From assembly GCF_008801915.1 (NCBI RefSeq), contig NZ_VZOV01000001.1, positions 372,001 through 436,000 on the forward strand: 64,000 nucleotides of DNA. The letters are read 5' to 3'. Shown piece after piece: positions 17,883-27,016 of this stretch (the first letter of the stretch is position 1; every line of letters starts with the position of its first letter). This DNA comes from Cupriavidus gilardii. Lineage in GTDB: Bacteria; Pseudomonadota; Gammaproteobacteria; Burkholderiales; Burkholderiaceae. The notes under the pieces are model-generated. The model made no database searches. It saw only the letters and a list, made by a program, of their open reading frames with translations, and was not told where the DNA came from. The position numbers and the translations under genes were made by a program.

Positions 17883-17929
17883 GCACGGATGGCACGGCAA
17901 CCGATGAACGGCAACCAGGAGCACACGCA

Positions 17930-19516
17930 ATGCCATTGACCGGCAATCTGCTGATCGGCGCCGCCGCGCTTCGCGGCAGCGGCGAGGCCTTCCACGCGGT
18001 CCATGCGGTCAGCGGCGAAACCATCGCGGACCCCGTTTTCCACGGCGCCTCGCGCGCCGAGGTCGACCAGGCCTGCGCGCTGGCCGCCGAGGCCTTCGAC
18101 GCCTACCGGGCGCTGCCCGATGCAGCGCGCGCCGCCTTTCTCGACGATATCGCCGCGCGCATCGAGGCGATCGGCGATGCGCTGATCCTGCGCGCGATGG
18201 ACGAGACCGGCCTGCCGCGCGCCCGGCTCGAAGGCGAGCGCGCCCGCACCACCGGCCAGTTGCGGATGTTCGCGGCGCTGGTACGCAGCGGCGACGCCTG
18301 GGACGCGCGCATCGAACCGGCGCTGCCGCAGCGCCAGCCGCCGCGCACCGATCTGCGCCTGCGCCGTATCGGCATCGGGCCCGTGGCGGTGTTCGGCGCC
18401 AGCAATTTCCCGCTGGCATTCTCTGTCGCCGGCGGCGATACCGCATCGGCGCTGGCGGCAGGCTGCCCGGTGGTCGTCAAGGCCCATCCCGCGCACCCCG
18501 GCACTTCGGAACTGGTCGGCCGTGCGGTGCAGCAGGCGGTGGCCGCGGCGGGGCTGCCCGACGGCGTGTTCTCGCTGCTGTTCGATGCCGGCCACGCGGT
18601 CGGCGGGGCATTGGTCGCGCATCCGGCCATCCAGGCGGTCGGCTTCACCGGCTCGCGGCGCGGCGGCCTCGCGCTGATGGCGATCGCCGCGGCACGGCCC
18701 GCACCGATTCCCGTGTATGCCGAGATGAGCAGTGTCAATCCGAATATCCTGCTGCCTGCCGCACTGGCACGGCGCGGCGAAGCGCTGGCGCGCGACTTCG
18801 TCGCCTCGGTGACGCTGGGCTGCGGCCAGTTCTGCACCAATCCGGGCCTCGTTCTGGCGGTCGGCGGCGAAGCGTTCGAGCGCTTCGTCGCGGCCGCGGC
18901 CGGCGCGATCGCCGCGGTGCCCGCCGGCGTGATGCTGACCGCCGGCATCGCGCGCGCCTATGCCGACGGCGTCGAACGGCTGATTTCGCATCCGGCGGTC
19001 GCCACGGTCGCGCAAGGTGCCCGGGTCCCGGGCCGCGCCACCGCGACCCTGTTCCGCGTGCGGGCCGCCGATCTGCTGGCCGACGCACGCCTGGCCGAGG
19101 AGTGCTTCGGCCCGTGCAGCGTGCTGGTCGAATGCGCGGATGCCGGGCAGCTGCGCGAGGTGCTGCAGCAGGGCGAGGGGCAGCTGACCGCGACGCTGCA
19201 TCTGGACGATGACGACCACGACGCCGCCCGCGCGCTGCTGCCGGTGCTGGAGCGCAAGGCCGGCCGCATCCTGGCCAATGGCTTTCCGACCGGCGTCGAG
19301 GTGTGCGACGCGATCGTCCATGGCGGACCGTTCCCTGCGACATCGGACGGGCGCAGCACCTCGGTCGGCACCGCGGCGATCGAACGCTTCCTGCGTCCGG
19401 TCTGCTACCAGAACCTGCCCGATGCGCTGCTGCCCGACGCGTTGCGCGACGGCAATCCGCTCGGGCTGCGGCGCCGTGTCGGCGGCAAGCCGGAAGGGTC
19501 GCCCGCGCCAGCCTGA
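17930..19516 (+). CDS. Alpha-ketoglutaric semialdehyde dehydrogenase (2,5-dioxovalerate dehydrogenase)
   Basis: 528 aa of the aldehyde dehydrogenase superfamily. Visible are the NAD(P)-site segments [20 protein letters not shown] (~147) and [10 protein letters not shown] (~238), the general-base Glu in [10 protein letters not shown] (~263) and the catalytic Cys in [10 protein letters not shown] (~300). The length and the ASNFP / AEMSSVNPN motifs fit KGSADH enzymes, which oxidise 2-oxoglutarate semialdehyde to 2-oxoglutarate. The start at 17930 follows an AGGAG-type site; the open frame extends far upstream inside the dehydratase gene but is out of context there. Last catalytic step of the pathway encoded here. 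Confidence 0.88.
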   Translation: MPLTGNLLIGAAALRGSGEAFHAVHAVSGETIADPVFHGASRAEVDQACALAAEAFDAYRALPDAARAAFLDDIAARIEAIGDALILRAMDETGLPRARLEGERARTTGQLRMFAALVRSGDAWDARIEPALPQRQPPRTDLRLRRIGIGPVAVFGASNFPLAFSVAGGDTASALAAGCPVVVKAHPAHPGTSELVGRAVQQAVAAAGLPDGVFSLLFDAGHAVGGALVAHPAIQAVGFTGSRRGGLALMAIAAARPAPIPVYAEMSSVNPNILLPAALARRGEALARDFVASVTLGCGQFCTNPGLVLAVGGEAFERFVAAAAGAIAAVPAGVMLTAGIARAYADGVERLISHPAVATVAQGARVPGRATATLFRVRAADLLADARLAEECFGPCSVLVECADAGQLREVLQQGEGQLTATLHLDDDDHDAARALLPVLERKAGRILANGFPTGVEVCDAIVHGGPFPATSDGRSTSVGTAAIERFLRPVCYQNLPDALLPDALRDGNPLGLRRRVGGKPEGSPAPA

Positions 19517-19569
19517 GGCTCGCGCATCGACGCCCATCCCATTTCCAAGAACAAGGTGAGGAGACCCAT

Positions 19570-20940
19570 ATGAACAGCCATTCCACGGCCGGGCTGGAGC
19601 AGCCCGTACCGCAGACCATGCCGCAGCCCGTGCCGCTGCCGCACGACACCACCGACACCGCTGCCGCCGACGAATCGCGGATCATCGGCATGCTGACCCG
19701 CAAGCTGATCCCGTTCCTTGCGCTGATCTATGTCGTGGCCTACATCGACCGCTCGGTGGTCGGCTTCGCCAAGCTGCATATGAACGCGGCGGTCGGCATC
19801 AGCGATGCCGCCTACGGTCTCGGCGCGGGGCTGTTCTTCATCGGCTATTTCCTCTGCGAGGTGCCCAGCAACCTGGCGCTGGAGCGCTTCGGCGCGCGCC
19901 GCTGGTTCGCGCGCATCCTGCTGACCTGGGGCCTGATCACGATGGCGATGGCGCTGATCCACAACGCCACCACCTTCTACGTGCTGCGCTTCCTGCTGGG
20001 CGCGGCCGAGGCGGGACTCTATCCCGGCATCCTGTACTTCCTGACCAAGTGGTTCCCGATGCGGCATCGCGCCCGCATCATCGGCCTGCTGGTGCTGGCG
20101 CAGCCGATCGCGCTGATCATCACCGGCCCGATTGCCGGCTGGGTGCTGTCGACGCCGGGGCTGTTCGGGATGTCGAACTGGCAGACGCTGTTCGTCGTCA
20201 GCGGCCTGCCCGCGGTGCTGCTGTGCCTGCCGACGCTGCGGCTGGTGCCGGAGTCACCGGCGGACGCGAAATGGCTGTCGGCGCGCGACCGTGCCTGGAT
20301 CGAGCGCGAGCTGGCGGCGGACCAGAAGACCTTCGCGCTGAAGTCGCACGGCAACCCGCTGAAGGCGCTGAAGGACAAGCGCGTGCTGCTGCTGTCGCTG
20401 CTGTTCCTGCCGTTTCCACTGAGCATCTACGGCCTGTCGCTGTGGCTGCCGACCATCATCAAGCAGTTCGGCGTGACCGACGGGAGTACCGGCCTGCTGT
20501 CGGCGGTGCCGTACCTGTTCGCGGTGGTCGGTCTGTATCTCGTGCCGCGCCATTCGGACCGCAAGGGCGAGCGCTACTGGCACATCGTCGTGGTATCGGG
20601 CGCGGCGGCGCTGACGATGGCGGCCAGCGCCTGGGTCCAGACGCCGGCGCTGCAATTCCTGTTCATCTGCCTGACGGCCTTCTCGATCTATTCGATCCAG
20701 GCGGTGGTGTGGGCGCTGCCGGGCCAGTTCCTGACCGGCGCCAGCGCCGCGGTCGGCATCGCCACCATCAATTCGCTGGCCAACCTCGGCGGCTACCTCG
20801 GCCCTTATGGCATCGGCCTGATCAAGGACGCCACCGGAAGCCTCGCCGCCGGCCTCTATTTCCTCGCCGCGATGCTGGTGTTCGCGGTGGTCATGACCTT
20901 CGTGGTACGCGCCGCGCTCGAGCCGCGCGCGCCCCGCTGA
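19570..20940 (+). CDS. MFS transporter of the anion:cation symporter family (sugar-acid uptake)
   Basis: 456 aa. It has a polar Pro/Gln/Thr-rich N-terminal tail (~35 residues), then 12 hydrophobic segments. Typical ACS-family text is LIYVVAYIDRSVVGFAKLHM, FFIGYFLCEVPSNLALERFG and FLLGAAEAGLYPGILYFLTKWFP. Homologues take up glucarate, galactonate, tartrate and phthalate. Its place between two pathway enzymes suggests uptake of the pentonate. An AGGTGAGGAG-like site precedes the ATG. Confidence 0.9.
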   Translation: MNSHSTAGLEQPVPQTMPQPVPLPHDTTDTAAADESRIIGMLTRKLIPFLALIYVVAYIDRSVVGFAKLHMNAAVGISDAAYGLGAGLFFIGYFLCEVPSNLALERFGARRWFARILLTWGLITMAMALIHNATTFYVLRFLLGAAEAGLYPGILYFLTKWFPMRHRARIIGLLVLAQPIALIITGPIAGWVLSTPGLFGMSNWQTLFVVSGLPAVLLCLPTLRLVPESPADAKWLSARDRAWIERELAADQKTFALKSHGNPLKALKDKRVLLLSLLFLPFPLSIYGLSLWLPTIIKQFGVTDGSTGLLSAVPYLFAVVGLYLVPRHSDRKGERYWHIVVVSGAAALTMAASAWVQTPALQFLFICLTAFSIYSIQAVVWALPGQFLTGASAAVGIATINSLANLGGYLGPYGIGLIKDATGSLAAGLYFLAAMLVFAVVMTFVVRAALEPRAPR

Positions 20941-20957
20941 TAAGACAAGCCCTGCCC

Positions 20958-21890
20958 ATGCCTGACACCTACGCTTCGCCGCGCTATCGCGGCATCTTTC
21001 CGGTGGTGCCGACCACCTTCACCGAAACCGGCGAGCTGGATCTGCCGAGCCAGAAGCGCGCGATCGATTTCATGATCGACGCCGGCTCCGACGGCCTGTG
21101 CATCCTGGCCAATTTCTCCGAGCAGTTCGCGCTGTCGGACGACGAGCGCGAGGTGCTGACGCGCACCGTGCTCGAACATGTGCGGGGCAGGGTGCCGGTG
21201 ATCGTCACCACCACGCACTACAGCACGGCCGTCTGCATCGAGCGCAGCCTGCGCGCGCAGCAGATGGGCGCCGCGATGGTGATGGTGATGCCGCCCTATC
21301 ATGGCGCCACCTTCCGTGTGCCGGAGCCGCAGATCCACGAGTTCTATGCGCGGCTGTCCGATGCGATCCGCATCCCGATCATGATCCAGGACGCGCCGGC
21401 CAGCGGCACCGTGCTGTCGGCGCCGTTCCTCGCGCGGATGGCGCGCGAGATCGAGCAGGTCGCCTACTTCAAGATCGAGACGCCGGGGGCGGCCAACAAG
21501 TTGCGCGAACTGATCCGGCTCGGCGGCGACGCGGTGGAAGGGCCGTGGGATGGCGAGGAAGCGATCACGCTGCTGGCCGACCTGGAGGCCGGCGCGACCG
21601 GCGCGATGACCGGCGGCGGCTTTCCCGACGGCATCCGGCCGATCATCGAGGCGCACCGTCGGGGCGATGGCGATCGGGCCTTCGCGCTGTACCAGCGCTG
21701 GCTGCCGCTGATCAACCACGAGAACCGGCAGGCCGGCATCCTCGCGGCCAAGGCGCTGATGAAGGAGGGCGGCGTGATCGCCTGCGAGGCGCCGCGCCAC
21801 CCGCTGCCGCCGATGCATCCGGAAACGCGCAGGGAGCTGATCGCGATCGCACGGCGGCTCGATCCGCTGGTGCTGCGCTGGGCCAAATAA
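20958..21890 (+). CDS. DHDPS-family dehydratase (probable L-2-keto-3-deoxyarabonate dehydratase)
   Basis: 310 aa (beta/alpha)8 class-I-aldolase-like enzyme. RGIFPVVPTTFTETGELD opens it, and the Schiff-base lysine is in VAYFKIETPGAA (~174). MPPYHG (~115) carries the proton-relay tyrosine region, and GATGAMTGGG (~217) the substrate-carboxylate site. In the non-phosphorylative pentose route this enzyme dehydrates and yields 2-oxoglutarate semialdehyde. Keto-deoxyglucarate dehydratase is the main alternative, but the co-located IlvD-type dehydratase favours the pentonate route. It begins 17 bp after the transporter gene. Confidence 0.85.
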   Translation: MPDTYASPRYRGIFPVVPTTFTETGELDLPSQKRAIDFMIDAGSDGLCILANFSEQFALSDDEREVLTRTVLEHVRGRVPVIVTTTHYSTAVCIERSLRAQQMGAAMVMVMPPYHGATFRVPEPQIHEFYARLSDAIRIPIMIQDAPASGTVLSAPFLARMAREIEQVAYFKIETPGAANKLRELIRLGGDAVEGPWDGEEAITLLADLEAGATGAMTGGGFPDGIRPIIEAHRRGDGDRAFALYQRWLPLINHENRQAGILAAKALMKEGGVIACEAPRHPLPPMHPETRRELIAIARRLDPLVLRWAK

Positions 21891-21906
21891 CGAAGCAGCG
21901 AAAGGG

Positions 21907-21939
21907 GCAACGTGGCGGCCTTGCGGGCCGCCACGTTGC
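21907..21939. terminator. Long hairpin closing the pentonate operon
   Basis: A perfect 14-bp stem (GCAACGTGGCGGCC with its complement) around a 5-nt loop, 16 bp after the dehydratase stop and between convergent genes. There is no U-tract on either side, so it may act as a weak bidirectional terminator or as an mRNA 3' end stabiliser. Confidence 0.55.
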
Positions 21940-21994
21940 ATGGCGAAGGCCGACGGCCTGCCTGGCGTCGCCCTGGCCGTCTCCGCTGACGGCC

Positions 21995-23296
21995 TTACTC
22001 GCCGTCGGTCCACTCCACCTGCACGCCAAGGCTGCGCAGGTTCTCGACGAAGCGCGGGTGGGCGCGCCGGATCGGCGCCGCGTTGCGGATTTCCGAGCGG
22101 CCGTCGATGCTGGCCGCGACCATGAACAGCGCGATGGCGACGCGGATGATGTACGGGCTCTCCACCACGGCCGGCGCCAGCGTGTTGCCGCCGAAGGTGA
22201 TCAGCCGGTGCGGGTCCGACGAGAATACATGCGCGCCGAACTTCGACAGCTCGCTGGTCCAGCCCAGCGCGCTGTCGTAGACCTTGTTCCAGAACATCGC
22301 ATTGCCCTGCGCGCGCACGCCCAGCGCGATGAAGATCGGCAGCAGGTCGACCGGGAAGTAGGGCCACGGCGCGGCCTCGACCTTGGTCAGCACGTTGCTG
22401 GTGAACGGCGTCTGCACCTGCAGCGGGCCAGAACGCTCGGCGCGCGACCAGCCGTCCTCGTGCACGATGCGCACGCCGAACTTCTCGAAGGTGCGATCGA
22501 TCAGCGGGAAATTCGCCGGCGCGCCGTTGCGCACGACCACATCGCCATTGGTGATCGCGCCCAGCGCGAGGAACGTCGTGATCTCGTGGAAGTCCTCGTC
22601 GAAGGTGAACTCGCCGCCGCCGAGCTTCTCGCCGCCATGCACGGTCACGCGCGAGGTGCCGATGCCCTCGATGCGCGCGCCCATCATCGTCATGAAGCGG
22701 CAGAACTCCTGCACATGCGGTTCGGACGCGGCGTTGGTCAGCGTCGAGGTGCCACCGGCCGCGGCCGCGCACATCACGAAGTTCTCGGTGGTGGTCACCG
22801 AGGCATAGTCCAGCCAATGGTCGATCGGCCGCAGCGGGCCGTCGCTGTGGAGCAGCAGCGAGCCCTGCGCGCGTTCGACCTCGCCGCCGAAGCGCCGGAA
22901 GATCTCGACGTGCGGATCAATCTCGCGTACGCCCAGCGTGCAGCCCTTGACGTTGTCCTCGAGGCGCGCGACGCCGAAGCGGCTCAGCAGCGGCGGCACC
23001 AGCATGATCGAGGAGCGCATTTCCTCCGGCAGGTGGTGGCGGGCGGGATCGAAGACGGTGTCGCGGTGATGCAGGTCCAGCGTGCCGCTGTCATGGTCCA
23101 TGCGGACATCGGAGCCAAGCGTGCGGAAGATATCGAGGATCTTGCGCACGTCGGTGATGTCCGGGACCCGGTGCAGCCGCACGGGCTGGTCGGTCAGCAA
23201 GGTGGCGCACAGCACCGGCAGCACGGCGTTCTTGTTGGCGGAGGGTACGATGCGGCCACGCAGCGGCGTGCCGCCATGCACGATCAGATTCGACAT
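21995..23296 (-). CDS. MurA paralogue (UDP-GlcNAc 1-carboxyvinyltransferase family)
   Basis: 433 aa of the EPSP/MurA fold. The N-terminal SANKNAVLPVL (~19) matches the MurA SGAKNA with catalytic Lys and Asn. RSSIMLVPPLLSRFG (~95) carries the conserved Arg. The reactive-Cys loop is present as KGCTLGVREIDPH (~117), though it differs from the usual PGGCAIGxRPVDLH. FPVDLLPIF (~318) keeps the catalytic Asp. Standard murA in Burkholderiales lies beside the histidine operon; this copy stands alone among accessory genes and is quite diverged. It may be a second peptidoglycan enzyme or may modify another UDP-sugar or alcohol. Confidence 0.85.
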   Translation of the reverse strand: MSNLIVHGGTPLRGRIVPSANKNAVLPVLCATLLTDQPVRLHRVPDITDVRKILDIFRTLGSDVRMDHDSGTLDLHHRDTVFDPARHHLPEEMRSSIMLVPPLLSRFGVARLEDNVKGCTLGVREIDPHVEIFRRFGGEVERAQGSLLLHSDGPLRPIDHWLDYASVTTTENFVMCAAAAGGTSTLTNAASEPHVQEFCRFMTMMGARIEGIGTSRVTVHGGEKLGGGEFTFDEDFHEITTFLALGAITNGDVVVRNGAPANFPLIDRTFEKFGVRIVHEDGWSRAERSGPLQVQTPFTSNVLTKVEAAPWPYFPVDLLPIFIALGVRAQGNAMFWNKVYDSALGWTSELSKFGAHVFSSDPHRLITFGGNTLAPAVVESPYIIRVAIALFMVAASIDGRSEIRNAAPIRRAHPRFVENLRSLGVQVEWTDGE

Positions 23297-23408
23297 GAGG
23301 GGAGAGCGTCCGTGCCGCGCCGGCAGGCGGCGCCGAACGGCGGTAAGCGGTGGAAACGGACGGCATTGTACTGCCCCGGCCGCCGGCGCGGGCGATCGCC
23401 GCCGCCGC

Positions 23409-23414
23409 TATAAT
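23409..23414 (+). promoter_or_regulatory. Consensus -10 hexamer upstream of the 133-aa gene
   Basis: A perfect TATAAT stands out in otherwise GC-rich DNA about 100 bp before the ATG at 23516. No good -35 is seen 17 bp upstream, so the assignment is tentative. Confidence 0.3.
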
Positions 23415-23515
23415 GCCCGGCTGCGGGCGCGCCGCCACCATGCGGCCTTTGCATCGCCTGCGCCATCCCGCCACGCCAGAATCATCGCGCAACACCGGTC
23501 CCGATCCGCGTCGAC

Positions 23516-23917
23516 ATGAACGCCCCGTTTCCGATCCGCAAGGAATGCCCACCCGGGGCCTGTGTCTGCGGGCGCGAGCAGCTGCTCGACGATCCGCAGG
23601 CGGACATCCGCGTGCTGCGGCTGACCAAGGAGGAGGAGAAGCGGCTGATCGCGCGGCTCGAGGACGTGCAAACGCTCGAGGACCTGCGCCGCATGCAGCA
23701 GAAGATGCACGAGCTGCTCGGCATCACGGTGACGATCGAGCCGAGCATTCACGGCGTGCGGACCGTGCGCGGCTTCAGTATCGAGCTGGCAGAACAGCTG
23801 GGCTTGTGCAAGAAGACCCGGCAAACCATCCCCGCCGCGATCCGGCGCTGCCTGGAGCGCCATCCCGAGATCGCCTACGCGATTCTCGATGCGCAGGGGC
23901 TGCTGGGCGAGGGCTGA
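23516..23917 (+). CDS. Conserved-looking 133-aa protein with a Cys cluster
   Basis: No family is recognised. The N-terminus has the compact cluster ECPPGACVCGRE (C-x4-C-x-C, residues ~10-18), which could bind metal. A charged helical segment follows (RLTKEEEKRLIARLEDVQTL), then RRMQQKMHELLGITVTIEPS and a C-terminal RLCLERHPEIAYAIL-like region. No signal peptide or membrane segment. GC and codon use match the neighbours, so it is a native-looking gene. It is divergent from the murA paralogue. Confidence 0.65.
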   Translation: MNAPFPIRKECPPGACVCGREQLLDDPQADIRVLRLTKEEEKRLIARLEDVQTLEDLRRMQQKMHELLGITVTIEPSIHGVRTVRGFSIELAEQLGLCKKTRQTIPAAIRRCLERHPEIAYAILDAQGLLGEG

Positions 23918-23936
23918 CGTTCTCCCACGCCTACCT

Positions 23937-24022
23937 CCGTCGTCCCCGCGAAAGCGAGTCCCAGCGGCTCTTGTTGCGCCGAAGCCAACGTCACTGGGTC
24001 CCGGCGTGCGCGGGGATGACGG
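23937..24022. repeat. REP-like palindromic element, copy 1
   Basis: Left arm CCGTCGTCCCCGCG...AGTCCCAG (23937-23964) and right arm ACTGGGTCCCGGCGTGCGCG...GACGG (23993-24022) are imperfect inverted copies. The element sits between the 3' ends of two convergent genes. A second copy is at 46627-46699. Such elements are known as dispersed, non-coding repeats in proteobacteria, and may terminate transcription from both sides. Confidence 0.75.
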
Positions 24023-24027
24023 TGAAA

Positions 24028-24951
24028 TCAATTCCACGGCGCTCCGTTCGCCCACGCGCGGTCGATCTCGTCGATCAGCCGGCGCACCTTCGGCGACAGA
24101 TGGCGGCGGTTCGGATAGACCGCGCAGACCGGCGCGCCGGGGCCGGTGAACCGCTCGAGCACCGGCACCAGCGTGCCCGCCCGCAGATCGCCGCCGACCA
24201 GGAAGGCCGCGATCTGCACTAGCCCCGCGTCCGCCAGCGCCAGGTCGCGCATCGCCTCGGTATTGTTCATCCGCCAGCGGCCCTCGATCGCGAGCGTACA
24301 GGCGCTGCCGTCGACGGTGAAACGCCACGGCGGTGCCATGCCCGCATGCGTATAGACGATGGTCTCATGGCGCGCGATATCGTCAAGCGTCGCAGGCGTG
24401 CCGTGCCTGGCCAGATAGGCCGGCGTGGCGCAGGTCACCAGCCGGTGCGGGGCCAGCACCCGGCGGATCAGCCCGCTGTCGTGCTCGCCGCCGACGCGGA
24501 TCGCCAGGTCGATGCCGTCGCGCACGAGGTCGCTGTATTCGTCCGAGAACGACACCTCGGCCCGCAGCTCGGGCCATTGCGCCAGGTACCGGTGCAGGAT
24601 CGGCACGATGTGCAGGCGCCCGAGCGTGACCGGCAGATCGATGCGCAGGCGGCCGCGCGGCACCTCGTTGCGCCAGGCCAGCGCGGCGTGTGCTTCGTCG
24701 ACCTCGGCCAGGATGCGCACCGCATGCTCGTAGAACAGGCGGCCCTCGTCGGTCAGGCTGACGCTGCGCGTGGTCCGCTGCAGCAGGCGGGCCGCCAGTC
24801 CCGCTTCCAGCCGGCCGATGCATTTGCCGACCGCCGAGCGCGAGATGCCCAGCCGCTGCGCCGCCAGCGTGAAGCTGTGCGCCTGCGCGACCTGCACGAA
24901 GGCGCGCACATCGCCCAGGTGATCGAGCGCGATGCCTTCCCCATTAGGCAC
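24028..24951 (-). CDS. LysR-family transcriptional regulator
   Basis: 307 aa. HTH: FVQVAQAHSFTLAAQRLGIS and RSAVGKCIGRLEAGLAARLL (~18-57). The effector domain has the CrgA/DmlR-like pattern (SFSDEYSDLVRDGIDLAIRVG). It is divergent from an MFS exporter gene with ~120 bp between starts, so it probably controls that gene. Confidence 0.9.
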   Translation of the reverse strand: MPNGEGIALDHLGDVRAFVQVAQAHSFTLAAQRLGISRSAVGKCIGRLEAGLAARLLQRTTRSVSLTDEGRLFYEHAVRILAEVDEAHAALAWRNEVPRGRLRIDLPVTLGRLHIVPILHRYLAQWPELRAEVSFSDEYSDLVRDGIDLAIRVGGEHDSGLIRRVLAPHRLVTCATPAYLARHGTPATLDDIARHETIVYTHAGMAPPWRFTVDGSACTLAIEGRWRMNNTEAMRDLALADAGLVQIAAFLVGGDLRAGTLVPVLERFTGPGAPVCAVYPNRRHLSPKVRRLIDEIDRAWANGAPWN

Positions 24952-25074
24952 GATTCGTCCCAGTGTTGCGAAAGTCGGCTACTTTATCACCGCATTGGCA
25001 ACGATTACGCTTGCCGGACTCGCGGGCGGCCCGGCGAATTGGGGCCGGCACCGCGTCAGACGGAGCGATTGCCA

Positions 25075-26331
25075 ATGAACGACATCCATCAAGGAAGATT
25101 CGACGATTCCCCTCTTGCCGGTCCATCCGCGGCATCCGGCGACACGCCCCCCAACCGCTGGCCCGCGGTCGCCGCGGTCGGCCTGGCCACCTTCGGTGTC
25201 GTCACCACCGAGATGCTGCCGGTCGGCCTGCTGACGCCAATCGCGCAGAGCCTGCAGGTATCGGCCGGCAGCGCTGGCCTGATGCTGTCGGCGCCCGCGC
25301 TGCTGGCCGCGCTGTTTGCCCCGCTGATCGTTCTGGGTGCCGGTTCGATCGATCGCCGGCGTCTGCTGGCCGCGCTGCTGCTGGCATTGGCCGGCGCCAA
25401 CGTGCTGTGCGCGCTGGCGCCGACGCTGCCCTGGCTACTGGCCGCAAGGGTGGTGGTGGGCTTCTGCATCGGCGGCATCTGGTCCGTGGCCGGCGGGCTG
25501 GCGCCGCGGCTGGTGGCCGCGCCATCGGTCGGCTGGGCCACGGCGATCATCTTCGGCGGCGTGTCGGTGGCCTCGGTGGTTGGCGTGCCGCTGGGCGCCT
25601 GGCTGGGCGAACTGGTCGGCTGGCGCGCGGCCTTCGGCGCGATGGCGGTCTGCAGCGGCCTGATCTTCGTGCTGAACATCGCGACGTTGCCGCCGCTGCC
25701 GGCCGCCGCAAGCGGCGCTCGGCAAGGAATGCGCGCGCAGTTCCGCAACCGCGGCGTGCGGCTCGGCCTGACGGTCACCTTCTTCCTGGTGGCCGGCCAC
25801 TTCATGGCCTACACCTTCGTCCGCCCCTTGCTGCAGCAGGTATCGGGCTTTGGCGCCGGCTGGATCGGCGTGCTGCTGTTCGGCTACGGCGTGGCCGGCA
25901 TGATCGCCAACTTCGCCGCGGGGCCGCTGGCGGGGCGGCATCCGGGACGCGCGCTGCTGGCCGTCGCGCTGGCGCTGAGCGCGACGCTGCTGCTGTTCGC
26001 GACCTTCGGCAACACCATGACGAGCGGGGCGGCGTTGCTGCTGTGCTGGGGCCTGTCGTACGGCGCGGTGTCAGTGTCGGTGCAGAGCTGGATGCTGCGC
26101 GCAGCCGACGGCATCGACGGGATCGAGGCCGCGACCGCGCTGCTGGTGTCGGTGTTCAACCTCGGCATTGCGCTGGGTTCGTTCTTCGGCGGCATCGCGG
26201 TCGATGTGGCGGGGCTACAGACCACGCTGTTGATCGCTAGTGCGCTGACGCTGGCGGGGCTTGTCACCAGCGTGCGCATGCAGCGCGCGCCTTCGGCGGC
26301 TTCCGCCGGCCTCGCTCAATGCAGGCCGTAG
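25075..26331 (+). CDS. MFS exporter, DHA1 family (sugar/drug efflux type)
   Basis: 418 aa with 12 hydrophobic segments. The TM1 region VGLATFGVVTTEMLPVGLL is typical of the AraJ/SotB-like DHA1 exporters, with VVVGFCIGGIWSVAGGLAPR and GVSVASVVGVPLGAWLGELV. The ATG at 25075 is chosen because the polar tail and TM1 follow directly; the open frame extends upstream without family similarity. It overlaps the convergent RraA-like gene by 16 bp. Likely target of the divergent LysR protein. Confidence 0.9.
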   Translation: MNDIHQGRFDDSPLAGPSAASGDTPPNRWPAVAAVGLATFGVVTTEMLPVGLLTPIAQSLQVSAGSAGLMLSAPALLAALFAPLIVLGAGSIDRRRLLAALLLALAGANVLCALAPTLPWLLAARVVVGFCIGGIWSVAGGLAPRLVAAPSVGWATAIIFGGVSVASVVGVPLGAWLGELVGWRAAFGAMAVCSGLIFVLNIATLPPLPAAASGARQGMRAQFRNRGVRLGLTVTFFLVAGHFMAYTFVRPLLQQVSGFGAGWIGVLLFGYGVAGMIANFAAGPLAGRHPGRALLAVALALSATLLLFATFGNTMTSGAALLLCWGLSYGAVSVSVQSWMLRAADGIDGIEAATALLVSVFNLGIALGSFFGGIAVDVAGLQTTLLIASALTLAGLVTSVRMQRAPSAASAGLAQCRP

Positions 26332-26966
26332 CGCGCCAGCGTGTCCTGCAATTCCAGCAGCTCGACCATGGTGGCACCGCCGGCGAGCTGCTCGCGCATG
26401 CGTTGCTCCTTGCGTTCGCGCGCTTCGCTGGCTTCGATGACCTGCGCCACCTGCTCGCGCGCCACCACGACCAGGCCGTCGCGATCGCCGACCACGATAT
26501 CGCCGGGGCGGATCGCGGCGCCGCCGACGATCAGCGGCACGCCGAGCCTGCCCGGCTGCTGCTTGTTGGTACCGCGGATGCAGACGCCGCGGCAGAACAC
26601 CGGGAAGCCCATCTCGACGATGCTGGACGCGTCGCGCACCGCGCCGTCGATCACCAGCCCGGCAAGGCCGATCGTCTGCGCGGCGAAGGTCAGCACGTCG
26701 CCCCACGGGCCGGCGTCGGCGAAGCCCTTGGCGTCGACCACCAGTACGTCGCCGGGCCGGGCCTTGGTCAGCGCGTAGTGGATCATCAGGTTGTCGCCCG
26801 GACGGATATCGACGGTCAACGCCGGTCCGGCCAGGCGCATACCGGGATCGAGCGCGGCGATGCGCGGATCGACGGCGCCTTGCTGGCCCTGCGCCTCGTG
26901 GATGGTGGCCGTGCCGAGCCGCTTCAGGCGGTCCAGCTGGGCGATGGTGATGTCGGCGTGCGTCAT
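26316..26966 (-). CDS. RraA-like protein / HMG aldolase family (copy 1)
   Basis: 216 aa. Core motifs are RLAGPALTVDIRPGDNL, GDVLVVDAKG, GLVIDGAVRD and GFPVFCRGVCIRGT; the last two hold the Arg/Asp metal- and oxaloacetate-binding residues of class-II 4-hydroxy-4-methyl-2-oxoglutarate aldolases. Proteins of this fold are either pyruvate aldolases/oxaloacetate decarboxylases or RNase E inhibitors. Catabolic context and the intact GAVRD motif favour the enzyme. Last gene of a three-gene minus-strand operon with the Bug receptor. Confidence 0.85.
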   Translation of the reverse strand: MTHADITIAQLDRLKRLGTATIHEAQGQQGAVDPRIAALDPGMRLAGPALTVDIRPGDNLMIHYALTKARPGDVLVVDAKGFADAGPWGDVLTFAAQTIGLAGLVIDGAVRDASSIVEMGFPVFCRGVCIRGTNKQQPGRLGVPLIVGGAAIRPGDIVVGDRDGLVVVAREQVAQVIEASEARERKEQRMREQLAGGATMVELLELQDTLARYGLH

Positions 26967-27016
26967 GGCGAGCGGGGAAGCAGAGATCGGGACAGGGATG
27001 AAGGCAGGGTTACGGT

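Noticed and set aside
16886..17929. N-terminal extension of the semialdehyde dehydrogenase frame
   Set aside because: It lies inside the dehydratase gene in another frame and shows no protein-like composition. The family N-terminus begins at 17930.
21907..21939. Riboswitch or small RNA
   Set aside because: It is a single long perfect stem-loop between convergent stops; a terminator or 3'-end stabiliser is the simpler reading.
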